Of a stretch of 64,000 bases of DNA, positions 34,619 through 43,316 are shown piece by piece. Source of the DNA: Anaeromyxobacter diazotrophicus (lineage in GTDB: Bacteria; Myxococcota; Myxococcia; Myxococcales; Anaeromyxobacteraceae); assembly GCF_013340205.1 (NCBI RefSeq), contig NZ_BJTG01000002.1:434001-498000 (forward strand), in the 5' to 3' direction. How positions within the stretch are numbered: the first letter of the stretch is position 1; each line of letters opens with the position of its first letter. The notes under the pieces are model-generated. The model saw only the letters and a list, made by a program, of their open reading frames with translations. It was not told the origin of the DNA and ran no database searches. A program made the position numbers and the translations under genes.

Positions 34619-35790
34619 CCGAGACCGCGCGCAGCCCCGGGCTGCTCGCCGCGCGGCCGCCCGGCCGGCGGGTGCTGACCGCCCTGCCGACGCTCTCGCC
34701 GCGGCTGCTCGTCCCGCGGCTCCGGGCCGGACCCGCGCCGTTCCCGCTCGGCGGCGCCGAGGTGCGGCGCTACTACTTCGCCCGCAACGCGGTGTGGGAG
34801 GCGGCGCGCCTGCTGGGGCTCGCCGGTCACGAGGTCCTCGTCCCCGCCTACCACCACGGCGTGGAGGTCGAGGCGCTGGTCGCGGCCGGGGCCGTCCCGC
34901 GGTTCGTCCGCGTGGACGCGCGGATGCGCCTCGATCTCGAGCACCTCGAGCAGAGCGTCGGGCCGCGCACCCGGGCGCTCTACGTCATCCACTACCTCGG
35001 CTTCCCGCAGCCCATGGACGCGCTGCTCGCGCTCGCCCGGCGGCGCGGGCTGGCGGTGCTCGAAGACTGCGCGCTGGCGCTGCTCTCCCGGGACGGCGCG
35101 GAGCCGCTGGGGGCGCGCGGAGACGTGGGCATCTTCTGCCTCTACAAGTCGCTGCCGGTGCCGAACGGCGGGATCCTCGCCCTGAACCGCCCGCTCGACG
35201 CGGCGGGTCCGGCCCGGGCGGCGCCGCTCGCGAGCACGCTCTCGCACGCCACCGGCAGCCTGCTCGCGCACCTCGCGCGCCGCGGCGGGCCCGCCGGCGA
35301 GGCGGTGCGGGAGGGGCTGCGGCGGTCGCAGCGCGCGGTCCGGGCGGCCCTCCACGTCGGGCCGCTCGCCACCGGCACGATGCACTTCGACCCCGCCGCG
35401 GCCGACGTCGGCATGAGCGCGCTCACCCGCGTCATCCTCGAGAACGTGGACTTCGAGGAAGCGGTCCAGGCGCGCCGGCGCAACTGGTTCCTGCTCTTCG
35501 CCCGGCTGCGCGAGCTGGCCCCGCCGGTGCAGCTCGAGCTCCCGCCCGGCGTCTGCCCGCTGTTCTACCCGCTCCTGGTCGAGGACAAGGCCGGCGTGGC
35601 GGAGCGGCTCGCCGCGCGCGGGATCGAGACGGTCGAGTTCTGGAACACCGGCCACCCCGCCTGCGACGAGGCCGGCTTCCCCGAGGTGGCGGCCCTGCGC
35701 CGGCGCGTGCTGGAGCTGCCGCTGCACCAGGATCTCGACCCGGACGACATGGCCTACCTGGCCGCGGCGGTCGAGGAGGCGCTCCCGTGA
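34603..35790 (+). CDS. DegT/DnrJ-like PLP-dependent aminotransferase
   Basis: A 395-residue fold-type I PLP enzyme: FARNAVWEAARLLGL, VLVPAYHHGVEVEALVAAGAVPRFVRVD, ALYVIHYLGFPQPMDAL, LEDCALAL and FCLYKSLPVPNGGIL with the probable Schiff-base Lys at residue 182. It differs from classical sugar aminotransferases in having no Gly-rich TTGGGG element after the lysine, and resembles the DegT-like proteins found beside GNAT genes in polysaccharide loci. It is sandwiched between two GNAT/FemAB genes with overlapping stops and starts. A role in making an amino sugar or the amino donor used by the neighbours is inferred. Confidence 0.82.
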   Translation: MVATLTETARSPGLLAARPPGRRVLTALPTLSPRLLVPRLRAGPAPFPLGGAEVRRYYFARNAVWEAARLLGLAGHEVLVPAYHHGVEVEALVAAGAVPRFVRVDARMRLDLEHLEQSVGPRTRALYVIHYLGFPQPMDALLALARRRGLAVLEDCALALLSRDGAEPLGARGDVGIFCLYKSLPVPNGGILALNRPLDAAGPARAAPLASTLSHATGSLLAHLARRGGPAGEAVREGLRRSQRAVRAALHVGPLATGTMHFDPAAADVGMSALTRVILENVDFEEAVQARRRNWFLLFARLRELAPPVQLELPPGVCPLFYPLLVEDKAGVAERLAARGIETVEFWNTGHPACDEAGFPEVAALRRRVLELPLHQDLDPDDMAYLAAAVEEALP

Positions 35791-37028
35791 ACCCCGCGCG
35801 CAACCAGGTCCTGCCGCCGGTGCGGGTGGTGGAGAGCGACGACCCGGCGCGGCTGGCCGCGCTCCGGCCGGAGTGGGACGAGCTGTTCCTCGCGCGCGCC
35901 GGCGGGAACCCGTTCCTCTCCTGGGAGTGGCAGTTCACGTTCTGGCGCACCTTCGCGCAGCGCCGCCCGCTCTGGATCCTGGAGGCGCGCGATCGCGGCG
36001 AGCGGCTGGCCGGGCTGCTGGTCCTCTCGGCGCGCCCGGCGCTGGGGGTCGCCCGGCGCTGGGGGCTCCTCACGAACGGGCTCACCGGGACCGACGCGCT
36101 GGACGTCCTGGCGCGCCCGGGCTTCGACGCGCCGGTGCGCGAGGCCTTCGCCCGGGCGCTGGGGGCCGCCCTGCCGCGCTGGGACTTCCTCGATCTCGAG
36201 GACCTGCCCTGCGGCAGCGCGACCGTGGCGGCGTTCCGCGCCGCGCTGCGCCCGCGCGGGGTGAAGGCGACGGTCGAGCCGCGCTTCGTCTGTCCGGGGT
36301 TCGCCCTCCGCGGCACCTTCGCCGCGCACCTGGCGGGCTTCCGGCGGCGCGACACCTTCCTGCGCCGCCGGCGCTGGCTCGAGCGGCAGCCCGGCTACCG
36401 GATCGCGGTGGCGTCCTCGCCCGAGGAGGCCGGGCCGGCCATGGAGGACTTCCTGCGCCTGCACCACCTGCGCTGGGACCCGGAGGGCGGCTCGGACGGG
36501 ATCCCGCGCGGCCTGGTGGAGGAGTTCCACCGCGAGCTGGCCCCGCTGCTGGCGGCGCGCGGGTGGCTGCGGCTCTACCGGCTGGAGGTGGAGGGGCGGT
36601 CCATCGCCGCCGTGTACGGGATCGAGCTCATGCGGCGCTTCTCGTACTACCAGTCCGGCATGGACCCGGCCTGGGCGGCGCGCAGCCCGGGGCTCGTCCT
36701 GCTCGGCCGCACCGTCGAGGACGCGTACGCGCGCGGCCTCTCCGACTACGACTTCCTGCGCGGGACCGAGCCGCACAAGCTCGACTGGGCCGCCGACCGG
36801 CGCGAGACCTGCGCGCTCAGGCTGCGCGCGCCCGGGCTCCGGCCGGAGGCGGAGGCCGCGGCCGAGGAGGTCTTCCGCCGGGCGCGCGGCGCCGCCCGGG
36901 CGCTCGCGCCGGCGGGGGTGTGGACGGCGCTGCGGCGGGTGCGGCGGGAGCTGGCGGCGAACGGCCTCGCCGGCGCGGCAGGGCGGGCGGGCGGTGGCGA
37001 GGCCGAGGCGCGGGAGGACGCGACATGA
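35787..37028 (+). CDS. GNAT-fold acyltransferase (CelD/BcsL-like)
   Basis: A 413-residue protein related in architecture to the one at 33464: NPFLSWEWQFTFWRTFA, ILEARDRGERLAGLLVL, RRDTFLRRRRWLERQPGYRI, FLRLHHLRWDPEGGSDGIP, LEVEGRSIAAVYGIELMRRFSYYQSGMDPAWAARSPG and SDYDFLRGTEPHKLDWA. The last motif is typical of the CelD/BcsL acetyltransferase family. GTG start with 4-bp overlap to the previous gene; ATGA overlap to the deacetylase gene. Acyl donor and acceptor are unknown; the deacetylase next door suggests that N-acyl groups on the polymer are exchanged. Confidence 0.82.
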   Translation: MNPARNQVLPPVRVVESDDPARLAALRPEWDELFLARAGGNPFLSWEWQFTFWRTFAQRRPLWILEARDRGERLAGLLVLSARPALGVARRWGLLTNGLTGTDALDVLARPGFDAPVREAFARALGAALPRWDFLDLEDLPCGSATVAAFRAALRPRGVKATVEPRFVCPGFALRGTFAAHLAGFRRRDTFLRRRRWLERQPGYRIAVASSPEEAGPAMEDFLRLHHLRWDPEGGSDGIPRGLVEEFHRELAPLLAARGWLRLYRLEVEGRSIAAVYGIELMRRFSYYQSGMDPAWAARSPGLVLLGRTVEDAYARGLSDYDFLRGTEPHKLDWAADRRETCALRLRAPGLRPEAEAAAEEVFRRARGAARALAPAGVWTALRRVRRELAANGLAGAAGRAGGGEAEAREDAT

Positions 37029-38206
37029 CCGGCGAGCGGGCGGACAACAGCGCGACCTGGGTGGTGCGGCGCGCGGCCAAGGCGGCGGTGGCGGGGGCGC
37101 TCTGCGCGGCCGGGGCGCGCTGGCTGGTCCGCTCGGTGGCGCGGCGCGCCGCCGGCGGGCCGCGCGTGCTCATCCTGTCCTATCACCTGCCCACCCTCGA
37201 GCTGGCGGAGCCGTCCCGGCGGGTGCTCCCGTCGCTGCTCGTCTCGCGGCAGACGCTGCGCCGCCAGCTGCAGCAGCTGGCCCGCGAGCGCGAGATCGTG
37301 ACCCTCGACCAGGCGCGCGCGGTGCTGGCCGAGCCGGCGGCGGGCGCGGCGGCGCGCGGGCCGGACGTGGCGGTGGTCACCTTCGACGACGGCTACGCCG
37401 GCGTGCACGAGGTGGCGCTCCCGGTGCTGCGCGAGCTGCGCCTCCCGGCCGCGGTCTACGTCCCCACCGGCTACGTCGGGACCGCGCGGCGGCTGCTGCA
37501 CGATCGGCTGTTCGCCTCGCTCACCGAGCTCCAGCGGCGCAGGCTGCTGCCGGAGGCGGCGGGCCTCGCCCCCGAGCTGCAGGCGCTGCTCGACGCCTGC
37601 GCCGGCGGGGTGCCGGGCGCCACGCTCGATCGCCTCATCGCGCGCCTCCCCCACGACCGGCTGCGGGCCATCGCCGAGGCGCTGGAGCGGCGGCTCGGGA
37701 TGCGCGAGCAGGATCTGCCGCCCGAGACGCGGATCATGGGCTGGGACGAGCTCCGCGCGCTGGAGGCGGGCGGGGTGGAGGTGGGCGGTCACTCGGTCGA
37801 GCACGTCGCGCTGGTGAACGTGCCGCTCGCCCAGGCGCGGGCCGAGATCCGCGGCTGCCGCGAGCACCTCGCGGAGCGCCTGGGGGAGCGCGCGCGGCAC
37901 TTCGCCTACCCGAACGGCTACCACAGCCCCAAGATCCGCGCGGCCGTGGCCGAGGCGGGGTTCGCCACCGCCGCGACCACCGAGGACGTCGAGAACCGCC
38001 GCGGGGGCGACCTCTTCGCGCTGAAGCGGAAGACGATCTGGGAGAACAGCACGCTCGGCGCGACGCGCTACAGCGCCGCGGTGGCCGCCTGCAACCTCGA
38101 CGGCGTTTTCGAGGCGCTGGGGTGGCAGCGCCCGGTGACCGGCGAGCGTCCTGACCGGCCGGAGGAGGGGCCGGTCGCGCGCGCGGCGGAGCGGGCGGCG
38201 GGGTGA
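37025..38206 (+). CDS. Polysaccharide deacetylase (NodB/CE4 family)
   Basis: A 393-residue protein with a hydrophobic N-terminal helix (about residues 15-32; membrane anchor or uncleaved signal). The CE4 motifs are TFDDGY (Asp121, Asp122), GGHSVEH (His256 and His260, the metal ligands) and RHFAYPNGYHSP. Between the first two motifs there is an insertion of about 90 residues (LFASLTELQRRRLL...), as in the EPS-associated deacetylases. It removes N-acetyl groups from GlcNAc-type residues. It follows the GNAT gene with a 4-bp overlap and precedes a glycosyltransferase gene with another 4-bp overlap. Confidence 0.92.
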   Translation: MTGERADNSATWVVRRAAKAAVAGALCAAGARWLVRSVARRAAGGPRVLILSYHLPTLELAEPSRRVLPSLLVSRQTLRRQLQQLAREREIVTLDQARAVLAEPAAGAAARGPDVAVVTFDDGYAGVHEVALPVLRELRLPAAVYVPTGYVGTARRLLHDRLFASLTELQRRRLLPEAAGLAPELQALLDACAGGVPGATLDRLIARLPHDRLRAIAEALERRLGMREQDLPPETRIMGWDELRALEAGGVEVGGHSVEHVALVNVPLAQARAEIRGCREHLAERLGERARHFAYPNGYHSPKIRAAVAEAGFATAATTEDVENRRGGDLFALKRKTIWENSTLGATRYSAAVAACNLDGVFEALGWQRPVTGERPDRPEEGPVARAAERAAG

Positions 38207-39300
38207 GCGCGCCGCGCATCGCCCTGGTCGGCGACTACCCGCCCCCGCACGGCGGGGTGGCCGTGCACGTCGCGGCGCTGGCCCGGGCGCTCCGCGCCGC
38301 CGGCCTGGACGTGCGGGTGCTCGACATCGGGCGGGGCGACCACCGCGCCCAGGGGGTGGTGCCCGCGCGCGGCGCGCTGCGGTTCGCCGCCGCGCTGGCC
38401 GCGGCCGCGGCCGAGCGGCGGCTCGTCCACGTCCACACCGGCGGCGCGAACCCGAGGAGCTGGACGGTCGCCGCGGCCGCGGCCCGGGCCCGGCTGCCCG
38501 GGTCGCCGCCGGCGGTCCTCACGCTCCACTCCGGCCTCTGCCCCGCCTACCTGGCGCGGAGCGCCGCCGCGCGGCGGACGGCGCGGGGCGCCTGCGCCGC
38601 GTTCGGCCAGGTGCTGGCGGTGAGCGCGCCCATCGCCGAGGCGCTCCACGGCTGCGGGGTCCCCGCCCACCGGGTGAAGGTGCTGCCCGCCTTCGTGGCC
38701 GCCGCGCTCGTCCCCGGCGCTCCGCCGCGCGGCTTCGCCGGCCTGCGGGCGGCGCGGGCGCCCGTCTTCGCGGCCGCGCTGGCGCCGGGACCGACCTACG
38801 GCGAGGACCTCCTGCTCCCCGCCTTCGCGGCGCTGCGGGCACGGCAGCCGCGGGCGGCGCTGGCGGTCTTCGGGCCGGGCACCGAGCGCGGGGCGCTGGC
38901 GTCGGCGGGGCTCGGCGGGGGGGTGCTGGCGCTCGGCGAGCTCGACCACCGCGGCGCGCTGGCGGTCATCGCCGGGGCGGACGTGTTCGTGCGGCCCACC
39001 CGCGCGGACGGTGACGCGCTGTCGGTGCGCGAGGCGCTCGCGCTGGGCCGGCGGGTGGTGGCGAGCGCGGTCGGGCATCGGCCCGCCGGGTGCCTGCTCT
39101 TCCCGGCCGGCGACGCCGCCGCGCTGGCGGCGCGCCTGGCCGAGGCCGCCGCGCTCCCCGCGCCGCCTCCGCCGGGCGGCGTCGCGCCCGCGCGCGATCC
39201 GTTCCTGGACCTCCTCGAGCTGTACCGGGCGCTCGCCCGCCCGCCGTCCCTGCCGAGGGATTCCGCCGCTCCGGCGGAGGCCCCACCTTCGTGGCCGTGA
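38203..39300 (+). CDS. GT4-family glycosyltransferase
   Basis: A 365-residue GT-B protein. The N-terminus IALVGDYPPPHGGVAVHVAALARAL is typical of GT4 enzymes, with VHVHTGGANPRSW and LTLHSGLCPAYL following. The C-terminal half has FAAALAPGPTYGEDLLLPAFAAL, ALGELDHRGALAVIAGADVFVRPTRADGDALSVREALALG and VVASAVGHRPAGCLLFPAGDAAAL. The EX7E-like motif is relaxed (DALSVREALALG). GTG start overlapping the deacetylase stop; the next gene starts within its last codons. Confidence 0.84.
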   Translation: MSAPRIALVGDYPPPHGGVAVHVAALARALRAAGLDVRVLDIGRGDHRAQGVVPARGALRFAAALAAAAAERRLVHVHTGGANPRSWTVAAAAARARLPGSPPAVLTLHSGLCPAYLARSAAARRTARGACAAFGQVLAVSAPIAEALHGCGVPAHRVKVLPAFVAAALVPGAPPRGFAGLRAARAPVFAAALAPGPTYGEDLLLPAFAALRARQPRAALAVFGPGTERGALASAGLGGGVLALGELDHRGALAVIAGADVFVRPTRADGDALSVREALALGRRVVASAVGHRPAGCLLFPAGDAAALAARLAEAAALPAPPPPGGVAPARDPFLDLLELYRALARPPSLPRDSAAPAEAPPSWP

Positions 39301-40463
39301 CCCCCGTGCGCGCGCTCTCCGGCACCGACATCGTCTGCTTCTCGAACGACTGGGCCGGCGACCCGCTCTCGAAGACGCACCTCATGCGGATCCTCGCGCG
39401 CGAGAACCGCGTCCTGTGGGTGGACTCGCTGGGGCACCGCGCGCCGCGCGCCGACGCGCGCGACCTGCGGCGCGCGCTCGGGAAGCTCCGCTCGGCGGCG
39501 GGCGGGCTGCGCGAGGTGGCGCCCGGGCTGCACGTGCTCACCCCCCTCTACGTGCCCGGCTACGCGAGCGCGGCGGTGCGGCGGGCGAGCCAGGCGCTGG
39601 TGCGGCTCCAGGTGCTCCGCGCGATGCGCCGCCTCGGGCTGGCGCACCCGGTGAGCTGGTCGTTCCTGCCCAGCGCGGCGGGGGTGGCCGGGACGCTGGG
39701 CGAGGCGCTCGTCGTCTACCACGTGGTGGACGAGTTCTCCGCCTTCAGCGACGCCGACGCCCGGGTCCCCGAGCTGGAGCGCGAGCTGCTCGCGCGGGCG
39801 GACCTGGTCCTCGCCAGCTCGGAGCCGCTCCTCGCGGCCAAGTCCGCCCTGCACCCGCGCGTGCGCCTGGTGCGGCACGGGGTCGACCACCGCCACTTCG
39901 CCCGCGCGCTCGACCCCGCCACGCGCGTCCCGGACGACCTGGCGCGGCTGCCGCGGCCGGTGATCGGCTTCTTCGGGCTCCTGGCGGACTGGATCGACCT
40001 CGGGCTCGTGCGCGCGGTGGCCGACGCCTGGCCGGCGGCCTCGGTGGTCCTGATCGGCCGGACCGCGGCGCCGCTCGACGCGCTGCGCGGGGCGCCCAAC
40101 GTCCACCTCCTGGGCCACCGCCCCTACGCGGACCTCCCCGGCTACTGCCGCGGCTTCGACGTCGCGCTGACGCCCTTCCGGCTGAACGCGCTGGCCCGCG
40201 CCGCGAACCCGCTCAAGGCGCGCGAGTACGTGGCGGCGGGGCTGCCCAACGTCTGCACCGACCTCCCGGAGCTGCGGGCGGCGCCGGGCTGCACGGTGGC
40301 GCGCAGCCGCGGCGAGTTCCTGGCGGCGGTGGGACGCGCGCTCGCCGAGGGCGGGCCGCGCCGCGAGCGCTCGGAGCTGGTGCGGGGCGAGTCGTGGGAG
40401 GTGCGGGTCGAGGAGATCCGCGCCCACGTGGGGGAGCTGCTCGACGGCCGGCGGGCGGCGTGA
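39291..40463 (+). CDS. Glycosyltransferase (GT-B fold, family 1/4 type)
   Basis: A 390-residue protein: TDIVCFSNDWAGDPLSKTHLMRILARENRVLWVDSLG at the start, VVYHVVDEFSAFSD, LVLASSEPLLAAKSALHPRVRLVRHGVDHRHFARAL, PVIGFFGLLADWIDLGLVRAVAD and DVALTPFRLNALARAANPLKAREYVAAGLP. This pattern is shared by family-1 glycosyltransferases found in EPS-exosortase-type loci. The GTG at 39291 has GGCGGAGG about 12 bp upstream; a GTG at 39297 with a 4-bp overlap is also possible. The O-antigen-ligase-type gene follows after 9 bp. Confidence 0.83.
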   Translation: MAVTPVRALSGTDIVCFSNDWAGDPLSKTHLMRILARENRVLWVDSLGHRAPRADARDLRRALGKLRSAAGGLREVAPGLHVLTPLYVPGYASAAVRRASQALVRLQVLRAMRRLGLAHPVSWSFLPSAAGVAGTLGEALVVYHVVDEFSAFSDADARVPELERELLARADLVLASSEPLLAAKSALHPRVRLVRHGVDHRHFARALDPATRVPDDLARLPRPVIGFFGLLADWIDLGLVRAVADAWPAASVVLIGRTAAPLDALRGAPNVHLLGHRPYADLPGYCRGFDVALTPFRLNALARAANPLKAREYVAAGLPNVCTDLPELRAAPGCTVARSRGEFLAAVGRALAEGGPRRERSELVRGESWEVRVEEIRAHVGELLDGRRAA

Positions 40464-40472
40464 GGGGGCCTC

Positions 40473-41780
40473 ATGCGCGGTGAGCTCGAGCTGGAGGCGT
40501 TCCTCCCCGCGGGCGACCGGCGCGCGGCCGGCCTCGCGCGCGCGAGCGAGCGGTGGGGCCGGCTCGCCTACGGCGCGGCCCTGGCGTTCCTGGTGAACCT
40601 GTACGCCAGCCCGGCGTTCTACTGGCCGGAGCTCTTCGAGCGCATGCGCCTCGGGGTGGTGACCTCGGCCGTGTGCGCGCTGGCGGTGCTCATGCGCCGG
40701 GTGACCTCCGGCGAGCGGCTCCGGCTGGGCGGTCCGGCGGCGGGGTTCCTCCTCGCCTACGCGGCGATGATCCCCCTGTCCCTCGCCTGGACCATCGCCC
40801 CGGAGCGCACCTGGGACGCCATCTTCGACATCGGCAAGCTGCTCGTGGTCTACGCGGCGCTGATCAACGCGCTCGACACGCCGGGCCGGGTCCGCGGGGC
40901 GCTCCTCGCCGGCGCGCTCGCCACCCTGGCGCCGTCGCTCGGCGGCATCCAGCGCTGGCTCGCCGGCGACGCGCTCATCGAGGGCTACCGCACCGCGTGG
41001 CGCGGCAACTACGCCGACCCGAACCGCCTGGCGATGGGCCTCGTGCTGTTCCTGCCCGCGGCGATCCTCCTCGCCGGCCAGGTGCGACGCCCCTGGCTCA
41101 AGGGGCTGCTCCTCTTCGCCGCCGCCGCGAACGTGGCCGCCATCGTCCTCACCTACTCGCGCTCCGGGACGGTGGCGCTGGTGGCCGCGCTCCTGCTCAC
41201 GTTCCTGCGCGGCCACGCCAAGGGGAAGGGGCTGGTGCTGGCGGGGCTGGCGCTGGTGGCGGTGGTGGCGCTCGCGCCGGAGAGCTTCTGGATGCGGCAG
41301 AGCACCATCGCCGAGTACGAGGACGACGCGTCGTTCCAGGGCCGCGAGCGTGCCTACACCATGCTGCAGGTGATCTTCCACGAGCGGCCCCTGAGCGGCG
41401 TCGGCGCCGGCGCGTTCCTGGAGGCGTGGACGCGGTACGCGCCGCTCAAGGCGCTCGGGCAGCGGCTCATCGCCCACAACCTCTTCATGGAGGTCCTGGG
41501 CGAGCTCGGGATCATCGCGCTGGCGCTCTTCGCGACGTACTGCGCGTGGCTGCTCTGGCGCCTGTGGAGCGTGGGGGGCGAGCGGGGTGGGGAGGGGGCC
41601 CGCGCGCTCTTCGCCGGCCTCGCCGGCTACCTCGTGTGCGAGCTCGTGAACGGCTACAGCCGCTCCTTCAACCTCTACGCCGCCTTCGGCCTGGCGGTGG
41701 CGGTGGTGGTCCAGGCGCGGCTGCGCCGCCGCCTCGCGGCCGGGGACGCGGGGCCGGCGCGGGCGGCGCGCGCGGCATGA
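40473..41780 (+). CDS. O-antigen ligase/polymerase (Wzy_C family)
   Basis: A 435-residue polytopic inner-membrane protein with about 10-11 TM helices. The family signatures are YADPNRLAMGLVLFLPAAI, VLTYSRSGTVAL, and the periplasmic loop with FQGRERAYTMLQVIFHERPLSGVGAGAF followed by AHNLFMEVLGELG. Such proteins either polymerise undecaprenyl-linked repeat units (Wzy) or ligate polymers to an acceptor (WaaL). With Wzz and OPX in the same operon, polymerase is the better choice. It is the only polymerase candidate in the window. ATG at 40473; ATGA overlap with the next gene. Confidence 0.87.
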   Translation: MRGELELEAFLPAGDRRAAGLARASERWGRLAYGAALAFLVNLYASPAFYWPELFERMRLGVVTSAVCALAVLMRRVTSGERLRLGGPAAGFLLAYAAMIPLSLAWTIAPERTWDAIFDIGKLLVVYAALINALDTPGRVRGALLAGALATLAPSLGGIQRWLAGDALIEGYRTAWRGNYADPNRLAMGLVLFLPAAILLAGQVRRPWLKGLLLFAAAANVAAIVLTYSRSGTVALVAALLLTFLRGHAKGKGLVLAGLALVAVVALAPESFWMRQSTIAEYEDDASFQGRERAYTMLQVIFHERPLSGVGAGAFLEAWTRYAPLKALGQRLIAHNLFMEVLGELGIIALALFATYCAWLLWRLWSVGGERGGEGARALFAGLAGYLVCELVNGYSRSFNLYAAFGLAVAVVVQARLRRRLAAGDAGPARAARAA

Positions 41781-42973
41781 CGGGCCCGGTCAAGGTCCTC
41801 CTGTTCCAGAACCGCTTCATGGTCGGTGGGCAGGAGCGGCAGGCGCTGCTCCACCTCGCGACGCTCGATCGCGCCCGCTGGGAGCCGGTGGTCCGCTGCC
41901 TCAAGCTGGAGGGGCCGCACCTCGCGGACCTGGCGCAGCTCGGGATCGCGCCGCGCTCGCTGGAGGTGCGCAAGACGCTCAGGCCGGGCACGCTCGCGAA
42001 GGTGGCGCGGCTCGCCGCCGAGCTCCGGGCCGAGCGCGTCGCACTGGTGCACGCGCAGGACTTCTACACCGACCTGCTCGGCAGCCTCGCCGCGCGCCTC
42101 GCCGGCGTGCCGGTCGTGGTGACCCGCGTCGATCTCATGCACCACCTCGACGCCGGCCGGCGCGTCGCGCTGCGGCTCGCCTCCCGCCTCGCCGACCGGG
42201 TGCTGGTGAACGCGCTCGCCATCCGCGACCTGTGCCTCGCCGAGGGTGTCGCCCCGGAGCGGATCGCGCTGGTGCGCAACGGCCTGGATCTGGCGGAGTT
42301 CGATCGCGCCGCGCGCGGGCCGGGGCCACGGGCCGGGCCGCCCGCGCCGGAGGTGATCCAGGTCGCGAACATGCACCATCCGGTGAAGGGGCAGGAGGAC
42401 CTCCTGCGGGCGTTCCGCGAGGTGGCGCGGGAGGTGCCGGCGGCGCGCCTCGTCCTGGTCGGCGACGGGGCGCGGCGGCCGCTGCTCGAGGCGCTGGCGC
42501 GCGACCTCGGCCTGGCCGGGCGGGTCGAGTTCGCCGGCCAGCGCCGGGACGTGCCGGCGCTGCTCGCGCGCGCCGCGGTGGCCGTGTCGGCGAGCCACGC
42601 CGAGGGGCTCTCCAACGCGATCCTCGAGGCGCTGGCCGCGCGCCGCCCGCTGGTCGCCACCGCGGTGGGGGGCACCCCCGAGGTCATCCGCGACGGCGAG
42701 TCCGGGCTGCTGGTGCCCCCCCGCGCGCCCGCGGCGCTCGCGGAGCGCGTCGTGAGGCTGCTGCGCGACCCCGCGCTGGCGCGCCGCCTGGGGGAGGCGG
42801 GGCGCGCGGTGGTGGAGCGCGAGCACGCCGTCGACGTCATGCGCCGGAGCTACGACGCGCTCTACCGCGGGCTCCTGGGCGAGGGGCGCTCCCCGCGGCG
42901 CGGGCGCGCCGGCCGTGGTAGGACACCGGCATGCTCTTCGCGCTCCTCTGCGACGTCCCGGACGACTACCTGA
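41777..42973 (+). CDS. GT4-family glycosyltransferase, paralogue of the one at 15740
   Basis: A 398-residue GT-B enzyme: KVLLFQNRFMVGGQERQALLHL, LVHAQDFYTDLLGSLAARLAGVP, VLVNALAIRDLCLAEGVAPERIALVRNGLDLAEFD, NMHHPVKGQEDLLRAFREV, RRDVPALLARAAVAVSASHAEGLSNAILEALA and VGGTPEVIRDGESGLLVPP. It matches the 15740 enzyme block by block. The last ~15 residues run into the next gene (43-bp overlap) and are low-complexity, so the functional protein may end near residue 385. It closes the EPS operon. Confidence 0.88.
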   Translation: MTGPVKVLLFQNRFMVGGQERQALLHLATLDRARWEPVVRCLKLEGPHLADLAQLGIAPRSLEVRKTLRPGTLAKVARLAAELRAERVALVHAQDFYTDLLGSLAARLAGVPVVVTRVDLMHHLDAGRRVALRLASRLADRVLVNALAIRDLCLAEGVAPERIALVRNGLDLAEFDRAARGPGPRAGPPAPEVIQVANMHHPVKGQEDLLRAFREVAREVPAARLVLVGDGARRPLLEALARDLGLAGRVEFAGQRRDVPALLARAAVAVSASHAEGLSNAILEALAARRPLVATAVGGTPEVIRDGESGLLVPPRAPAALAERVVRLLRDPALARRLGEAGRAVVEREHAVDVMRRSYDALYRGLLGEGRSPRRGRAGRGRTPACSSRSSATSRTTT

Positions 42974-43227
42974 CGCGGCGGCAGCCGCACCGCGCCGCCC
43001 ACCTCGCGCTCGCCGAGCGGTGGCGCGCCGAGGGGAAGCTCCTGGCGGGCGGCGCGTTCGACCCGCCCGACGGGACGCTGCTCGTGTTCCGCGCCGGCTC
43101 GGCCGCCGAGGTGGAGGCGTTCGTGCGGGAGGACCCGTACGTCGCGAACGGCGTCGTCACCCGCTGGCGGATCCGCGAGTGGAAGGTCGTCGTGGGCGAC
43201 CTGGCGGGCGCGGCCCCGGCGCGCTGA
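42931..43227 (+). CDS. YciI-like (YCII-related domain) protein
   Basis: A 98-residue protein matching the YciI fold: MLFALLCDVPDDYLTRRQPHRAAHLALAERWRAEGKLLAGGAFDPPDGTLLVF, with the His-Asp pair of the family (RAAHL and DPPDG), then EAFVREDPYVANGVVTRWRIREWKVV. Small YciI proteins are ferredoxin-like dimers, some with dehydrochlorinase or peroxide-related activity; the function here is unknown. The ATG at 42931 lies inside the end of the preceding glycosyltransferase gene. Confidence 0.87.
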   Translation: MLFALLCDVPDDYLTRRQPHRAAHLALAERWRAEGKLLAGGAFDPPDGTLLVFRAGSAAEVEAFVREDPYVANGVVTRWRIREWKVVVGDLAGAAPAR

Positions 43228-43316
43228 GGCCGCCCCGGCGGGCGGCCGCGCGCGGCGTCGCCCCCGCGTCCGAAAACGGCCAGACAGGGCCAGGCGGGCG
43301 CGGTAGAGACGAGCGC

